From Shewanella loihica PV-4 (GTDB taxonomy: Bacteria; Pseudomonadota; Gammaproteobacteria; Enterobacterales; Shewanellaceae): a DNA stretch of 64,000 nucleotides. The position numbers and the translations under genes were made by a program. The first letter of the stretch is position 1. The number at the start of each line of letters is the position of its first letter. This document shows, piece by piece, positions 35,503 to 44,201 of the stretch. A model generated the notes under the pieces. That model searched no databases and had not been told where the DNA came from. It worked only from the letters and a program-made list of their open reading frames with translations. The stretch covers positions 2,046,001 to 2,110,000 of the forward strand of contig NC_009092.1 in the NCBI RefSeq assembly GCF_000016065.1, written 5' to 3'.

Positions 35503-35532
35503 TAACGCTAAAAGCGAGAATAGATTAATTGG

Positions 35533-35559
35533 ATGGGGAGCGACTGCTCCCCATTTTTA
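35533..35559 (+). terminator. Rho-independent terminator after zapC
   Basis: ATGGGGAG / CTCCCCAT stem with a CGACTG-type loop and five T. Confidence 0.9.
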
Positions 35560-36075
35560 TGCCCGCTGTTTGATCTATTTATTTTATTGCGATGATCGAA
35601 TCTAAATCATTTTTTCGATCCATAGTGTTTTCTCATCTCTTTTTCTTTATTTTTCTTCTTTATTTTCTCCGTCTTTGATTAAGCGGCTAAGTGCTCACAA
35701 AATAGGCACTCTTGATTTTATTCATATGCACAAAACAAGGAGAAAATGAATACTCGCTAAGCAATAATGCTTTGCTGGCTATTTTGTGATCACGTTTTTA
35801 GATTGGCGCATTGGGTAGAGGTCCAAAGGAGAGTCATGTTAAAGCTTGTGAATATGAGGGGGCAATTACAACTGCAGCGACTTTATTGACTTGGATTTTG
35901 ATAAAGGTTTCTTTAAAGCGTGGTGAAGTCGGTCAGAGGTCTTTGCGGATTACTGAATGCTGATCCGTGATTACTGTGATTACTGATTGTATAGAGAGTT
36001 CAATCTGACGAGTAGCCAAACTGCTTTTTTACATTGATTAAGATAGGAAAGAGGGGAATTGTTTGCGTAAGAAAT
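35560..36075. other. Gene-poor stretch with a long-range inverted repeat and tiny ORFs
   Basis: About 500 bases, AT-rich, without a normal gene. GTGCTCACAAAATAG (35691-35705) and CTATTTTGTGATCAC (35779-35793) are inverted repeats matching at 14 of 15 positions. Between them AAGGAGAAA precedes a four-codon ORF (ATG 35746, MNTR). Further on, AAAGGAGAGTC precedes a 17-codon ORF at 35836-35889 (MLKLVNMRGQLQLQRLY). Neither resembles anything I know. The stretch could be decayed DNA linked to the neighbouring tRNA array. Confidence 0.5.
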
Positions 36076-36160
36076 TGGTTGCGAGAGCTAGATTTGAACT
36101 GGGCTGCATACCGCTGACGACCTTCGAAGCTCATATCGCCAGTTGAACCAGGCGAGCTAC
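36076..36160 (-). pseudogene. Degenerate tRNA-fMet copy (distal)
   Basis: Read on the minus strand, the 3' end keeps TTCAAATC and a CGCAACCA end almost as in the intact initiator tRNAs downstream on the plus map, and CGAAGGTCGTC from the variable region. The 5' acceptor strand is missing, the anticodon stem-loop is replaced by unrelated sequence, and about 16 extra bases sit ahead of the T loop. It shares all insertions with the copy 120 bp away. Not expected to fold as a tRNA. Confidence 0.75.
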
Positions 36161-36195
36161 GATTGAGTATATATAAAGGGGGTTAAATCTGAAAT

Positions 36196-36280
36196 TGGTT
36201 GCGGGAGCCGGATTTGAACTGGGCGGCATACCGTCGACGACCTTCGAAGCTTATATCGCGAGTTGAGCCAGGCGAGCTAT
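36196..36280 (-). pseudogene. Degenerate tRNA-fMet copy (proximal)
   Basis: Second remnant, exactly 120 bp from the first and with the same internal insertions, so the two arose by duplicating an already altered copy. The 3' part is even closer to the intact genes: TTCAAATCCGGCTCCCGCAA followed by CCA is identical. The 5' acceptor strand and anticodon CAU arm are not recognisable. Confidence 0.75.
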
Positions 36281-36316
36281 GCTTGAGTATGTATAAAGGG
36301 GGTTTAAATCTGAAAT

Positions 36317-36393
<77 letters not shown>

Positions 36394-36439
36394 TCCGTAA
36401 GAAACGCTGTAGTTGTTTTGATTCTTGCTACAAAGAAAT

Positions 36440-36516
<77 letters not shown>

Positions 36517-36563
36517 TCCGTAAGAAACGCTGTAGTTGTTTTGATTCTTGCTACGAAAGAAAT

Positions 36564-36640
<77 letters not shown>

Positions 36641-36687
36641 TCCGTAAGAAACGCTGTAGTTGTTTTGATTCTTGCTACAAAAGAAAT

Positions 36688-36764
<77 letters not shown>

Positions 36765-36994
36765 TCCGGATGTTTACTTTAACCTCTGTAGCGCCAACAG
36801 CCTTATTGCTGTTAAGTACTCAGTGCGTCAAAGCGGGGCGAACTATATCGACATGGCGGAGCCAATGCAAGTAACGATTACGAAATTCGGGTCAAGCGTT
36901 TATTAATCCGTCAATGTGCTGGCTTATCGATCAAGCCGGGAAATTTTAAACCTTCATTTGGCAGAACTTTTTATCATTTAATCTGAGGACAAGG

Positions 36995-37000
36995 TATAAT
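36995..37000 (+). promoter_or_regulatory. Likely -10 element for rlmL
   Basis: Consensus TATAAT, 35 bases before the preferred rlmL ATG. No good -35 hexamer at the standard distance; assignment rests on the -10 alone. Confidence 0.5.
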
Positions 37001-37034
37001 GACGGATTGATTTTTGAAGTGTGTCTATCTATCC

Positions 37035-39170
37035 ATGTTGAATTTTTTTGCCGCAGCCCCAAGAGGCTATGAGTACGCCCTGTCGTTGGAACTGGCAGAG
37101 TTTGGCGCCGCCGAGATAAAGGAAAGCGTTGCCGGTGTCTATTTCTCTGCGCCCCTTAATCTGGCTTACCGTATAACCCTATGGTCGCGACTCGCCAGCC
37201 GTATCATTCTGGTGATCTACAAGGGGCCCTGTGAGAATCCCGAGCAGCTCTATAATGCGGCCTACTGCATCGACTGGCAGACCCATTTCTCCAATAAGAG
37301 CAGCTTCAGCATAGATTTTCATGGTGTGGGTGGCTTTATAAAGAACTCACAGTTTGGCGCGCTTAAAATAAAAGATGCGGTCGTCGACCGTTTTCGTGAC
37401 GATGGCTGTCCACGTCCCGATGTGGCCCGTGTCGATGCTGACTTTAAGATAGATGCTCATTATCGCCGCGGCCAAATTACCCTGGGGATTAACTTCTCTG
37501 GGCCTGCTCTGCATCAGCGCGGTTATCGCTCCACCACGGGGGAGGCACCACTAAAGGAAAACCTGGCGGCCAACATGTTGGTACGTAGCGGCTGGCAACA
37601 GTCGCCGAAAGATCTACTCGACCCTTTCTGCGGAAGTGGCACCATTTTAATTGAGGCGGCTATGATGGCCTGCGATATCGCACCTGCGTTGCAGCGTCGC
37701 CGTTTCGGTTTCGAGCACTGGCTACGCCATCAAGAGGCCGACTGGCAGGAGCTGCTTGCTGAGGCCAAGGCCCGCGCTTCTATCGGTACCAAGCGCTGTG
37801 AGATCAAGTTTTATGGCTCGGATATCGATTCGCGTCTGGTGGCGCTGGCAAAGCGTAACGCGCAAAACGCTGGCGTTGCGGAGCTTATCGAGTTGTCGGT
37901 CTCCAACGCCCTCAATGTTACGCCGCCGGTGGAGCAGGGCTATCTGATCACCAACCCGCCTTATGGTGAGCGTCTGGGCAATGTCACTTCGCTGTTGCAG
38001 CTCTACTATCAATTGGGTGACAAGCTCAAGGCCGAATTTGGCGGCTGGCAGGTGGCTGTGCTCAACAGCGACATCGAACTCCTCTCGGCCCTTAAGCTGA
38101 AAGCCGACAAGCAGATGAAGATGTATAACGGCGCGCTCGAGTGTGCCTTTAACCTCTATACGCTGCATGCCAACAGCACCCGTCGTCTTGACCCTAGCCA
38201 GGTGTTGAGCCAGGGCGGTGAGGTGAGCGAGGTCGCCACGGCCTTTAGTAACCGTATCAAGAAAAATCATAAGCAGCTGAGCAAATGGGCTCAGCGCGAG
38301 GGGATAGATAGCTATCGCCTCTACGACGCTGATATTCCCGAGTACAATGTGGCGGTAGATATCTATCTGGATCATGTGGTGATCCAGGAGTATTCGGCGC
38401 CTAAGTCGATTCCCGAGGCGGTGACTAAGCGTCGCCTGACAGATGTCTTGCTGGTGTTGCCTCAGGCCATCGGCGTCGACCCCGATAAGATTATTCTCAA
38501 GACTCGTGAGCGTCAGAAGGGTACTAACCAATACCAGAAGCTAGATGCCACTAAGCTCGAGCTGGTCACCACAGAGTACGGCGCCAAGTTTAAGCTTAAC
38601 TTGAAGGACTACCTGGATACAGGTCTCTTCTTAGATCACAGACTGACCCGCAAGCTAGTGGGTGAGAAGTCGAAAGGCAGAGACGTGCTTAACCTGTTTG
38701 CCTATACCGGCAGCGCCTCGGTGCACGCGGCTCTGGGGGGGGCCAAGTCGGTGACTACGGTCGATATGTCTAACACCTATCTCAACTGGGCGCAGGACAA
38801 CTTCGAGTTGAATGGCCTTAAAGGCAAGCAGTATCAGTTTATTCAGGGCGATTGCTTGCAGTGGATAGATGACTGCGACCAGCAGTATGACCTGATCTTC
38901 ATCGATCCACCGACCTTCTCTAACTCCAAGCGCATGGAAGATTCTTTCGATGTGCAGCGCGACCACGTGAAGCTGTTGAGCGCGCTGGTGAAGCTGCTGC
39001 GTCCGGGCGGGGAGATACTGTTCTCCAACAACAAGCGTAAATTTAAGATGGATAGCGAGGCGCTCAGTGCCCTTGGCTTGTCGATCACTAACCTGGATAA
39101 GCAGACGCTGCCGCTGGATTACAAGCGTAATCCGCATATTCATAACACCTGGTTGATTCAGCATGCCTAA
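37035..39170 (+). CDS. rlmL: 23S rRNA m2G2445/m7G2069 methyltransferase RlmL
   Basis: Bifunctional enzyme that methylates two guanines of 23S rRNA. From ATG 37035 ([16 protein letters not shown]) it has 711 residues; an in-frame TTG at 37014 would add seven residues absent from the family start. Order: THUMP domain (about 45-155), N2-guanine methyltransferase domain with [19 protein letters not shown] and [10 protein letters not shown], then the second SAM-dependent (RlmK) domain with [20 protein letters not shown] and [14 protein letters not shown]. The downstream glutaredoxin-like gene overlaps its end by eight bases. In E. coli the next gene is uup, so the small gene is an insertion in an otherwise conserved order. 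Confidence 0.94.
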   Translation: MLNFFAAAPRGYEYALSLELAEFGAAEIKESVAGVYFSAPLNLAYRITLWSRLASRIILVIYKGPCENPEQLYNAAYCIDWQTHFSNKSSFSIDFHGVGGFIKNSQFGALKIKDAVVDRFRDDGCPRPDVARVDADFKIDAHYRRGQITLGINFSGPALHQRGYRSTTGEAPLKENLAANMLVRSGWQQSPKDLLDPFCGSGTILIEAAMMACDIAPALQRRRFGFEHWLRHQEADWQELLAEAKARASIGTKRCEIKFYGSDIDSRLVALAKRNAQNAGVAELIELSVSNALNVTPPVEQGYLITNPPYGERLGNVTSLLQLYYQLGDKLKAEFGGWQVAVLNSDIELLSALKLKADKQMKMYNGALECAFNLYTLHANSTRRLDPSQVLSQGGEVSEVATAFSNRIKKNHKQLSKWAQREGIDSYRLYDADIPEYNVAVDIYLDHVVIQEYSAPKSIPEAVTKRRLTDVLLVLPQAIGVDPDKIILKTRERQKGTNQYQKLDATKLELVTTEYGAKFKLNLKDYLDTGLFLDHRLTRKLVGEKSKGRDVLNLFAYTGSASVHAALGGAKSVTTVDMSNTYLNWAQDNFELNGLKGKQYQFIQGDCLQWIDDCDQQYDLIFIDPPTFSNSKRMEDSFDVQRDHVKLLSALVKLLRPGGEILFSNNKRKFKMDSEALSALGLSITNLDKQTLPLDYKRNPHIHNTWLIQHA

Positions 39171-39399
39171 GACCAGCGGCTATATTCTTTTTCATACCGA
39201 TGCCTGCCACCTGTGTGAGCAGGCCCAGGCGCTTATCACGGCGCTGAATATCGATTTTGTCTTGCAGGATATCTGCGATGACGAGCAACTGGCGCAGCGC
39301 TATGGCGTGCGTATTCCAGTGCTGCTGCGTGAGGCCGATGACGCCGAGTTAGGCTGGCCTTTCGACAGCGAGCAGTTGCAACAATTTACAGGAGCATAA
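39163..39399 (+). CDS. Glutaredoxin-like (DUF836) protein
   Basis: Thioredoxin-fold protein of 78 residues. Redox motif C-H-L-C in [15 protein letters not shown] near residues 16-19, and the cis-proline segment VRIPVLL after the second strand, both where glutaredoxins have them. No signal peptide. It overlaps the rlmL stop by eight bases and ends two bases before the uup start, so all three are one operon. Substrate unknown. Confidence 0.85.
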   Translation: MPKTSGYILFHTDACHLCEQAQALITALNIDFVLQDICDDEQLAQRYGVRIPVLLREADDAELGWPFDSEQLQQFTGA

Positions 39400-39400
39400 A

Positions 39401-41320
39401 TTGAGTCTGGTTCGTATTAATAACGGCTCATTGGCCTATGGCTACACCCCCTTATTGCAAAACGCCGACTTTACCATAGAGCCGGGCGAGCGCGTCTGTA
39501 TCGTGGGCCGTAACGGCGCCGGTAAATCGAGCCTGATGAAGGTGATTGGCGGTGAGGTGTTACTTGACGATGGCGAGTTTAACATTGCGAACGACGTTAA
39601 GGTTAGCAGACTGCAACAGGACCCACCTAAGGCTGAGCAGGGCACGGTTTACGCCTATATCTCGGCGGGTTTGCAGGAGGTGGGCGAGAAGCTCGAGCGT
39701 TATCATCAGCTGTCTCACGATGTTGCCCACGTTGACGCCCAGGAGATGGAGCGCCTGCTCAAGCAGATGGAACGTCTTCAATCGGATCTCGACCATCTCA
39801 ACGGCTGGCAGCTCGATACCCGCATCAATCAGACCTGTGAGTTGCTGGGATTGGACGCAGATGCGAGCCTGGCTAGTCTGTCTGGCGGCTGGCAGCGTAA
39901 GGTGGCCCTGGCGCGCGCCCTGGTGAGCGAGCCGGATCTGCTGCTGCTCGACGAGCCTACCAACCATCTGGATATCGACACTATCGAATGGCTGGAAGAG
40001 TTTCTGCTTAATTATCGCGGCGCCATCGTCTTTATCAGTCACGACCGTGGCTTCATTCAGCGCATGGCGACCCGTATCGTGGATCTCGACCGAGGTGTGG
40101 TGACCTCCTGGCCCGGTGATTACCAGACCTACCTAGATGGCAAGGCCGAATGGCTTAGGGTAGAAGAGGAGAAGAACGCTCAGTTCGATAAGAAGCTTGC
40201 AGAAGAGGAAGCCTGGATCCGCCAAGGGATCAAGGCGCGCCGTACCCGTAACGAAGGCCGCGTGCGCGCGCTTAAAGCGCTGCGTATGGAGCGTATGGAA
40301 CGTATCAATCGTCAGGGCGGCGCTAAGATGGCTGTGGCCGATACCGAGCGCTCGGGTAAGCTGGTATTTGATATCAAAGATCTCAACTACAACCTGCCAG
40401 ATAAGAACCTGGTGAAGAATTTCACCACCTCTGTGATGCGCGGCGATCGTATCGCCCTCATCGGCCCTAACGGCTGTGGCAAGTCGACTCTGATCAAGCT
40501 GTTGATTGGTCAGCTTGCGCCTCAATCCGGCGAGGTGAAGGTGGGCACTAAGTTAGAAGTGGCCTATTTTGACCAATACCGTGAGGCGCTTGATCCGGAA
40601 AAAACCGTTGAAGACAATGTAGGTGAAGGCAAGAAGACGGTGACTATCAATGGTCAGGATAGGCATATCTTAAGCTACCTGCAGGACTTTCTGTTTTCAC
40701 CCATGCGCGCCCGTACGCCGGTGAAGGCTCTTTCCGGTGGTGAGAAGAATAGATTGTTGCTGGCGCGTCTGCTGCTAAGGCCAGCAAACCTGATCATTCT
40801 CGATGAACCGACAAACGATCTTGATATCGAGACCTTAGAGTTGCTAGAGTCGCTGTTGACCGATTATCAAGGCACCTTGCTATTGGTGAGTCACGATCGT
40901 GCCTTTATCGATAACACGGTTACCAGCTCCTGGTGGTTTACCGGTAACGGCGGCTGGAGTGAATATGTCGGCGGTTATCAAGATGCCGTATCCCAGGGGG
41001 CAAAATTTTATTCTGAGGAACCAGTTGCCAAGGACGCTGTCCAACCCAAGGTTGCCGAACCGGTTAAGCGCGAAACCAAGGCGGCCGCTAAAGCAGAGAA
41101 GAAACTTTCTTATAAATTACAGAGAGAACTCGATGCCTTGCCTGCCAAGATGGAACAACTCGAAGCCGAGATTGAAAGCTTGCAGGCAGTTATCAATGAG
41201 CCCGATTTTTATACTCAAGCACAAGATCTGGTCAGTAGCCGATTAAATGAATTGGCAGAGCTGGAACAGGAATTAGAAGTGTGTTTCGAACGTTGGGAAG
41301 AGCTAGAAGCCCTCAAATAG
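39401..41320 (+). CDS. uup: ABC-F ATPase Uup
   Basis: Soluble ABC-F ATPase with two ATP-binding cassettes and no membrane part; Uup acts on ribosomes/DNA stability (branch-migration, transposon precise excision phenotypes). Cassette 1: Walker A GRNGAGKSS, signature LSGGWQRKVALARAL, Walker B LLLLDEPTNHLD. Cassette 2: GPNGCGKST, LSGGEKNRLLLARLL, LIILDEPTNDLD. Between them is the conserved linker with KARRTRNEGRVRALKALR; the C-terminus is the Uup-type coiled coil (about 555-639). It starts with TTG at 39401 behind CAGGAG, matching the family start MSLVRIN. 639 residues. Confidence 0.93.
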   Translation: MSLVRINNGSLAYGYTPLLQNADFTIEPGERVCIVGRNGAGKSSLMKVIGGEVLLDDGEFNIANDVKVSRLQQDPPKAEQGTVYAYISAGLQEVGEKLERYHQLSHDVAHVDAQEMERLLKQMERLQSDLDHLNGWQLDTRINQTCELLGLDADASLASLSGGWQRKVALARALVSEPDLLLLDEPTNHLDIDTIEWLEEFLLNYRGAIVFISHDRGFIQRMATRIVDLDRGVVTSWPGDYQTYLDGKAEWLRVEEEKNAQFDKKLAEEEAWIRQGIKARRTRNEGRVRALKALRMERMERINRQGGAKMAVADTERSGKLVFDIKDLNYNLPDKNLVKNFTTSVMRGDRIALIGPNGCGKSTLIKLLIGQLAPQSGEVKVGTKLEVAYFDQYREALDPEKTVEDNVGEGKKTVTINGQDRHILSYLQDFLFSPMRARTPVKALSGGEKNRLLLARLLLRPANLIILDEPTNDLDIETLELLESLLTDYQGTLLLVSHDRAFIDNTVTSSWWFTGNGGWSEYVGGYQDAVSQGAKFYSEEPVAKDAVQPKVAEPVKRETKAAAKAEKKLSYKLQRELDALPAKMEQLEAEIESLQAVINEPDFYTQAQDLVSSRLNELAELEQELEVCFERWEELEALK

Positions 41321-41344
41321 ACGATAGAATAATAGGAAAAGTAC

Positions 41345-43198
41345 ATGAAGTTGAAGTTTGATAGAGCCATCTCTTTAGTCGCAGTCGGAGTGATCACCGC
41401 GCTGCAGACGGCTCACGCTGCACCTGTCTATGAGATCCAGAACATTCAAGACTATGATCTTAATGGTACCTTAGAGTCGACCATCAACGGCTACGGCATG
41501 TTTGTTAATCAGCAAGATAAGATGGTGGGGATCTCTAAGGGTAAGAAGAAGCTCGAGGTCGACGACGAGACTGGTGGCGCCATCGATATCGAAGATGGTA
41601 TTCCGCCTGAGCAACTAGTGTCTTACTCCATTAACGCGCCCATTATTGCTAATAACTTTACCTTTTCCGCCGATGGCAATGGTGCCAGCGGTAGCTGGAT
41701 CCCAACTTTCGATTCGGTTTTCGGCACTACCCATCCGAAAGATACCGATGAAGACCAGCCGGAGACCATTAACTCGATCAATGCCTATTACTATGGCATT
41801 AACAATAATGGGATCAAGGTAGGTACCTATACCGCGCCTGAGCAGAAAACCGAGTTTACTGGCGAGCGCAACGACAGTAACCAAGATCAGGAATATTGGT
41901 ACTACCGTGAATTTGAGGAGCGTGGCTTCCTCAAGACTGCAGAAGGGACAGATATCGCCTTGGTACCACCCTATACCGTTTATAGCAAAGACGATACGGA
42001 TGTAGTTGTGGGCGGAGTTTCTGTGGCGGCGGCCATCAACGACAATAACCTGATCACAGGCTATGCGACCACAGAACTGGCCAAGACGAGTCAAACCCGT
42101 GTCGATAACTGTATCAGCGGTGAGACCTATCCAATCGATGTCTGTGTGCAGAGGGATCAATATCCAGATAGCAACAATGCGCGCCGTATTCTTTATCAGA
42201 CACGCGCCTTTGTGTGGCAGTTCGATGGTACGGACGTGACGCCGACCGAGTTACCGCTGGGACTTGAGTCGACTTCAGACAGTGTGTTCACCGCTCAGGG
42301 GATTGGTTTGAACAGTGAGGGTGTGATTGCTGGTCGCTCTCATGTATATCGTAACGATAACAAGGATAAGCTGGCGTTCGATGCCGCCTATTGGAAGAAA
42401 GATGCTCAAGGTGATTACCAATATCACTGGGTGAAGATGACCAACGATCAGCTGTCATCTGTTGCCTATGACATCAACGACAATGGCATTCTGGTGGGCA
42501 GCTACCGCCGCTACATCGAAGGCTACCTGCGTGACAAGTTCTTCTATCTGGACACCAACGCCGAAGATCCAACCTTCGTGACGCCGAATGATTTTTATGA
42601 GGTGATGTCTGATCGCAGCTCGCGTCCACGTGATATCAACAACAAAGATCAGGTCGTAGGTTTCGTCGAGGTTACCAGCGAGAAAGAGAAGCCACGTATG
42701 AAGGGTGCCTTCCTGTATGACAAGGCGAGTGACGAGTTTAACGTTATCGACGATCTCCTTGTGTGTGAGTCTAAGGGTTATGTTAAAGACGATGCCGGCA
42801 AGTGGACCCGTAACCAGGTCGAGGTGGTCGATGGTGATGGCAAGACCCTTTACTATGATAGCGAGATCCGCATCGTAGAAGCCAACAGCATTAACGATGA
42901 TGGCACCATAGTGGGCACAGCCTTCATTCGTAAGCCTTCTTATCAGTATGATGAGAAGGGTAATCTAATAATTGGTGAGAACGGTAAGCCATTATTCTCA
43001 CTCAATGCCAATGGTCAGCCGGTAACCGCTTATCTGCCACGTATGGTGGTGCTAAAGCCGACCACATCGGGTACGGCCTGTGAAGTTGAAGAGACAGATA
43101 ACTCGGGTAATGGTAAATATGAGCGTAAAGGCGCCGCCAGTTTTGCCTGGTTGTTGCTGCTGCCATTGGTTTGGTTGAGACGTCGTGTTCAGGCCTAA
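41345..43198 (+). CDS. DUF3466 family exported protein with GlyGly-CTERM-like tail
   Basis: Secreted protein of 617 residues, function unknown. Signal peptide at about 1-26 (ending AHA). The body shows repeated motifs of the form G-I-N-x-x-G-x-V-x-G (for example AININDNLIT-like, AYDINDNGILVGSYRR, DINNKDQVVGFVE, SINDDGTIVGTAF), typical of the HAF/DUF3466 repeat propeller. The C-terminus, KGAASFAWLLLLPLVWLRRR followed by VQA, has the small-residue/hydrophobic/basic layout of a GlyGly-CTERM sorting tail processed by rhombosortase, in a variant without a clear GG pair. Starts 24 bases behind uup; terminator after it. Confidence 0.82.
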   Translation: MKLKFDRAISLVAVGVITALQTAHAAPVYEIQNIQDYDLNGTLESTINGYGMFVNQQDKMVGISKGKKKLEVDDETGGAIDIEDGIPPEQLVSYSINAPIIANNFTFSADGNGASGSWIPTFDSVFGTTHPKDTDEDQPETINSINAYYYGINNNGIKVGTYTAPEQKTEFTGERNDSNQDQEYWYYREFEERGFLKTAEGTDIALVPPYTVYSKDDTDVVVGGVSVAAAINDNNLITGYATTELAKTSQTRVDNCISGETYPIDVCVQRDQYPDSNNARRILYQTRAFVWQFDGTDVTPTELPLGLESTSDSVFTAQGIGLNSEGVIAGRSHVYRNDNKDKLAFDAAYWKKDAQGDYQYHWVKMTNDQLSSVAYDINDNGILVGSYRRYIEGYLRDKFFYLDTNAEDPTFVTPNDFYEVMSDRSSRPRDINNKDQVVGFVEVTSEKEKPRMKGAFLYDKASDEFNVIDDLLVCESKGYVKDDAGKWTRNQVEVVDGDGKTLYYDSEIRIVEANSINDDGTIVGTAFIRKPSYQYDEKGNLIIGENGKPLFSLNANGQPVTAYLPRMVVLKPTTSGTACEVEETDNSGNGKYERKGAASFAWLLLLPLVWLRRRVQA

Positions 43199-43222
43199 GG
43201 GTTGTTAGAACTTATCGAACTA

Positions 43223-43252
43223 AAAATCGGGGCGAATGCCCCGATTTTTTAT
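43223..43252 (+). terminator. Rho-independent terminator after the DUF3466 gene
   Basis: Perfect stem AAATCGGGGC / GCCCCGATTT with GAAT loop and a T-run to 43250. Confidence 0.93.
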
Positions 43253-43383
43253 TAATAAGGAACTCATGCGTTTAAAAAATAACCCTATCGAAAGGCGAAT
43301 TTTTGATTGATCTCGTGATGAAAAAGTTCTATTTCTATGGATGAGGCTTCGGCCTTTAGGATTTGAGAACAGAGGATGCTTGC

Positions 43384-43560
43384 ATGAAAAGACAAAAAAG
43401 AGATCGTCTCGATAGAGCTTTTTCAAAGGGATTCCAGGCCGGGATAGGTGGCCGCTCGAAGGATAACTGTCCTTATTCTACTTTAGACTCTAAATCACAC
43501 TGGCTCGGAGGGTGGCGCGAAGGCGTCGATGGCCGTCTCAGCGGCCTGTTCAACAAGTGA
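43384..43560 (+). CDS. rmf: Ribosome modulation factor
   Basis: Stationary-phase factor that dimerises 70S ribosomes into inactive 100S particles. The 58-residue protein is very close to E. coli Rmf: MKRQKRDRLDRAFSKGFQAG, then GRSKDNCPY and WLGGWREG. ATG 43384 is the family start; the frame is open seven codons upstream. The leader carries a stable AGGC-TTCG-GCCT hairpin at 43344-43355. A terminator lies between it and the convergent fabA. Confidence 0.96.
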   Translation: MKRQKRDRLDRAFSKGFQAGIGGRSKDNCPYSTLDSKSHWLGGWREGVDGRLSGLFNK

Positions 43561-43570
43561 TTTAGCTGTT

Positions 43571-43595
43571 TGCCCTCTGTTTAGAGGGCATTTTC
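43571..43595. terminator. Terminator between rmf and fabA
   Basis: TGCCCTC / GAGGGCA stem with TGTTTA loop followed by TTTT, in the gap between convergent genes. Confidence 0.85.
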
Positions 43596-43618
43596 GTCAA
43601 TGAGCTATCGCAAATCGC

Positions 43619-44134
43619 TTAGAAGCTTGAGGTATCGGTAAAGATACCGACTTTTAAATCCGTCGCCGAATAGATCTCACGTCCATCGACTTCCATTACC
43701 GCATCGGCAATACCCATCACCAGCTTTCTGTAGACCTTACGCTTAATGGTCAGCTTGTAGGTAACCTTCTTCGCATCGGGTAGCACCTGGCCGGTAAATT
43801 TCACTTCACCAACGCCTAGCGCGCGACCCTTACCTTCGGCGCCTTCCCAGCCGAGGAAGAAACCGACCAGCTGCCACATGGCGTCTAGGCCCAGACAACC
43901 AGGCATCACAGGATCTGTCTCGAAGTGACAGCCGAAGAACCAGAGTGATGGATCGATATCCAGCTCAGCAACAATTTCACCCTTACCAAACTCACCGCCG
44001 TCATCGTTGATCTTAGTGATGCGGTCTATCATCAACATGTTGTCGATAGGTAGGCGAGGCGAGTTGGCGCCAAATAGGTTACCGTGCCCGCAGGTGACTA
44101 ATTCTTCTTTACTGAAACTGTTTGCTTTATTCAT
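43619..44134 (-). CDS. fabA: 3-hydroxydecanoyl-ACP dehydratase/isomerase
   Basis: Dehydrates 3-hydroxydecanoyl-ACP and isomerises the product to cis-3-decenoyl-ACP, the entry to unsaturated fatty acids. The 171-residue protein is the standard length. Active-site His70 ([16 protein letters not shown]) and Asp84 (LGLDAMWQ) are at the E. coli positions. ATG 44134 ([12 protein letters not shown]) is the family start; eleven codons of open frame precede it. The neighbour on one side is rmf (convergent) and on the other the Lon-like protease, the same order as in E. coli. Confidence 0.97.
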   Translation of the reverse strand: MNKANSFSKEELVTCGHGNLFGANSPRLPIDNMLMIDRITKINDDGGEFGKGEIVAELDIDPSLWFFGCHFETDPVMPGCLGLDAMWQLVGFFLGWEGAEGKGRALGVGEVKFTGQVLPDAKKVTYKLTIKRKVYRKLVMGIADAVMEVDGREIYSATDLKVGIFTDTSSF

Positions 44135-44201
44135 TGTTAACTTCACTCTAGCAATTTGAGTCGCCAAGGTTAGCTAACACGTGTACGCCAAACAACTCCG
44201 A

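Noticed and set aside
37722..38531. 269-residue ORF antisense to rlmL
   Set aside because: Runs through conserved RlmL motifs on the opposite strand and has no motif of its own.
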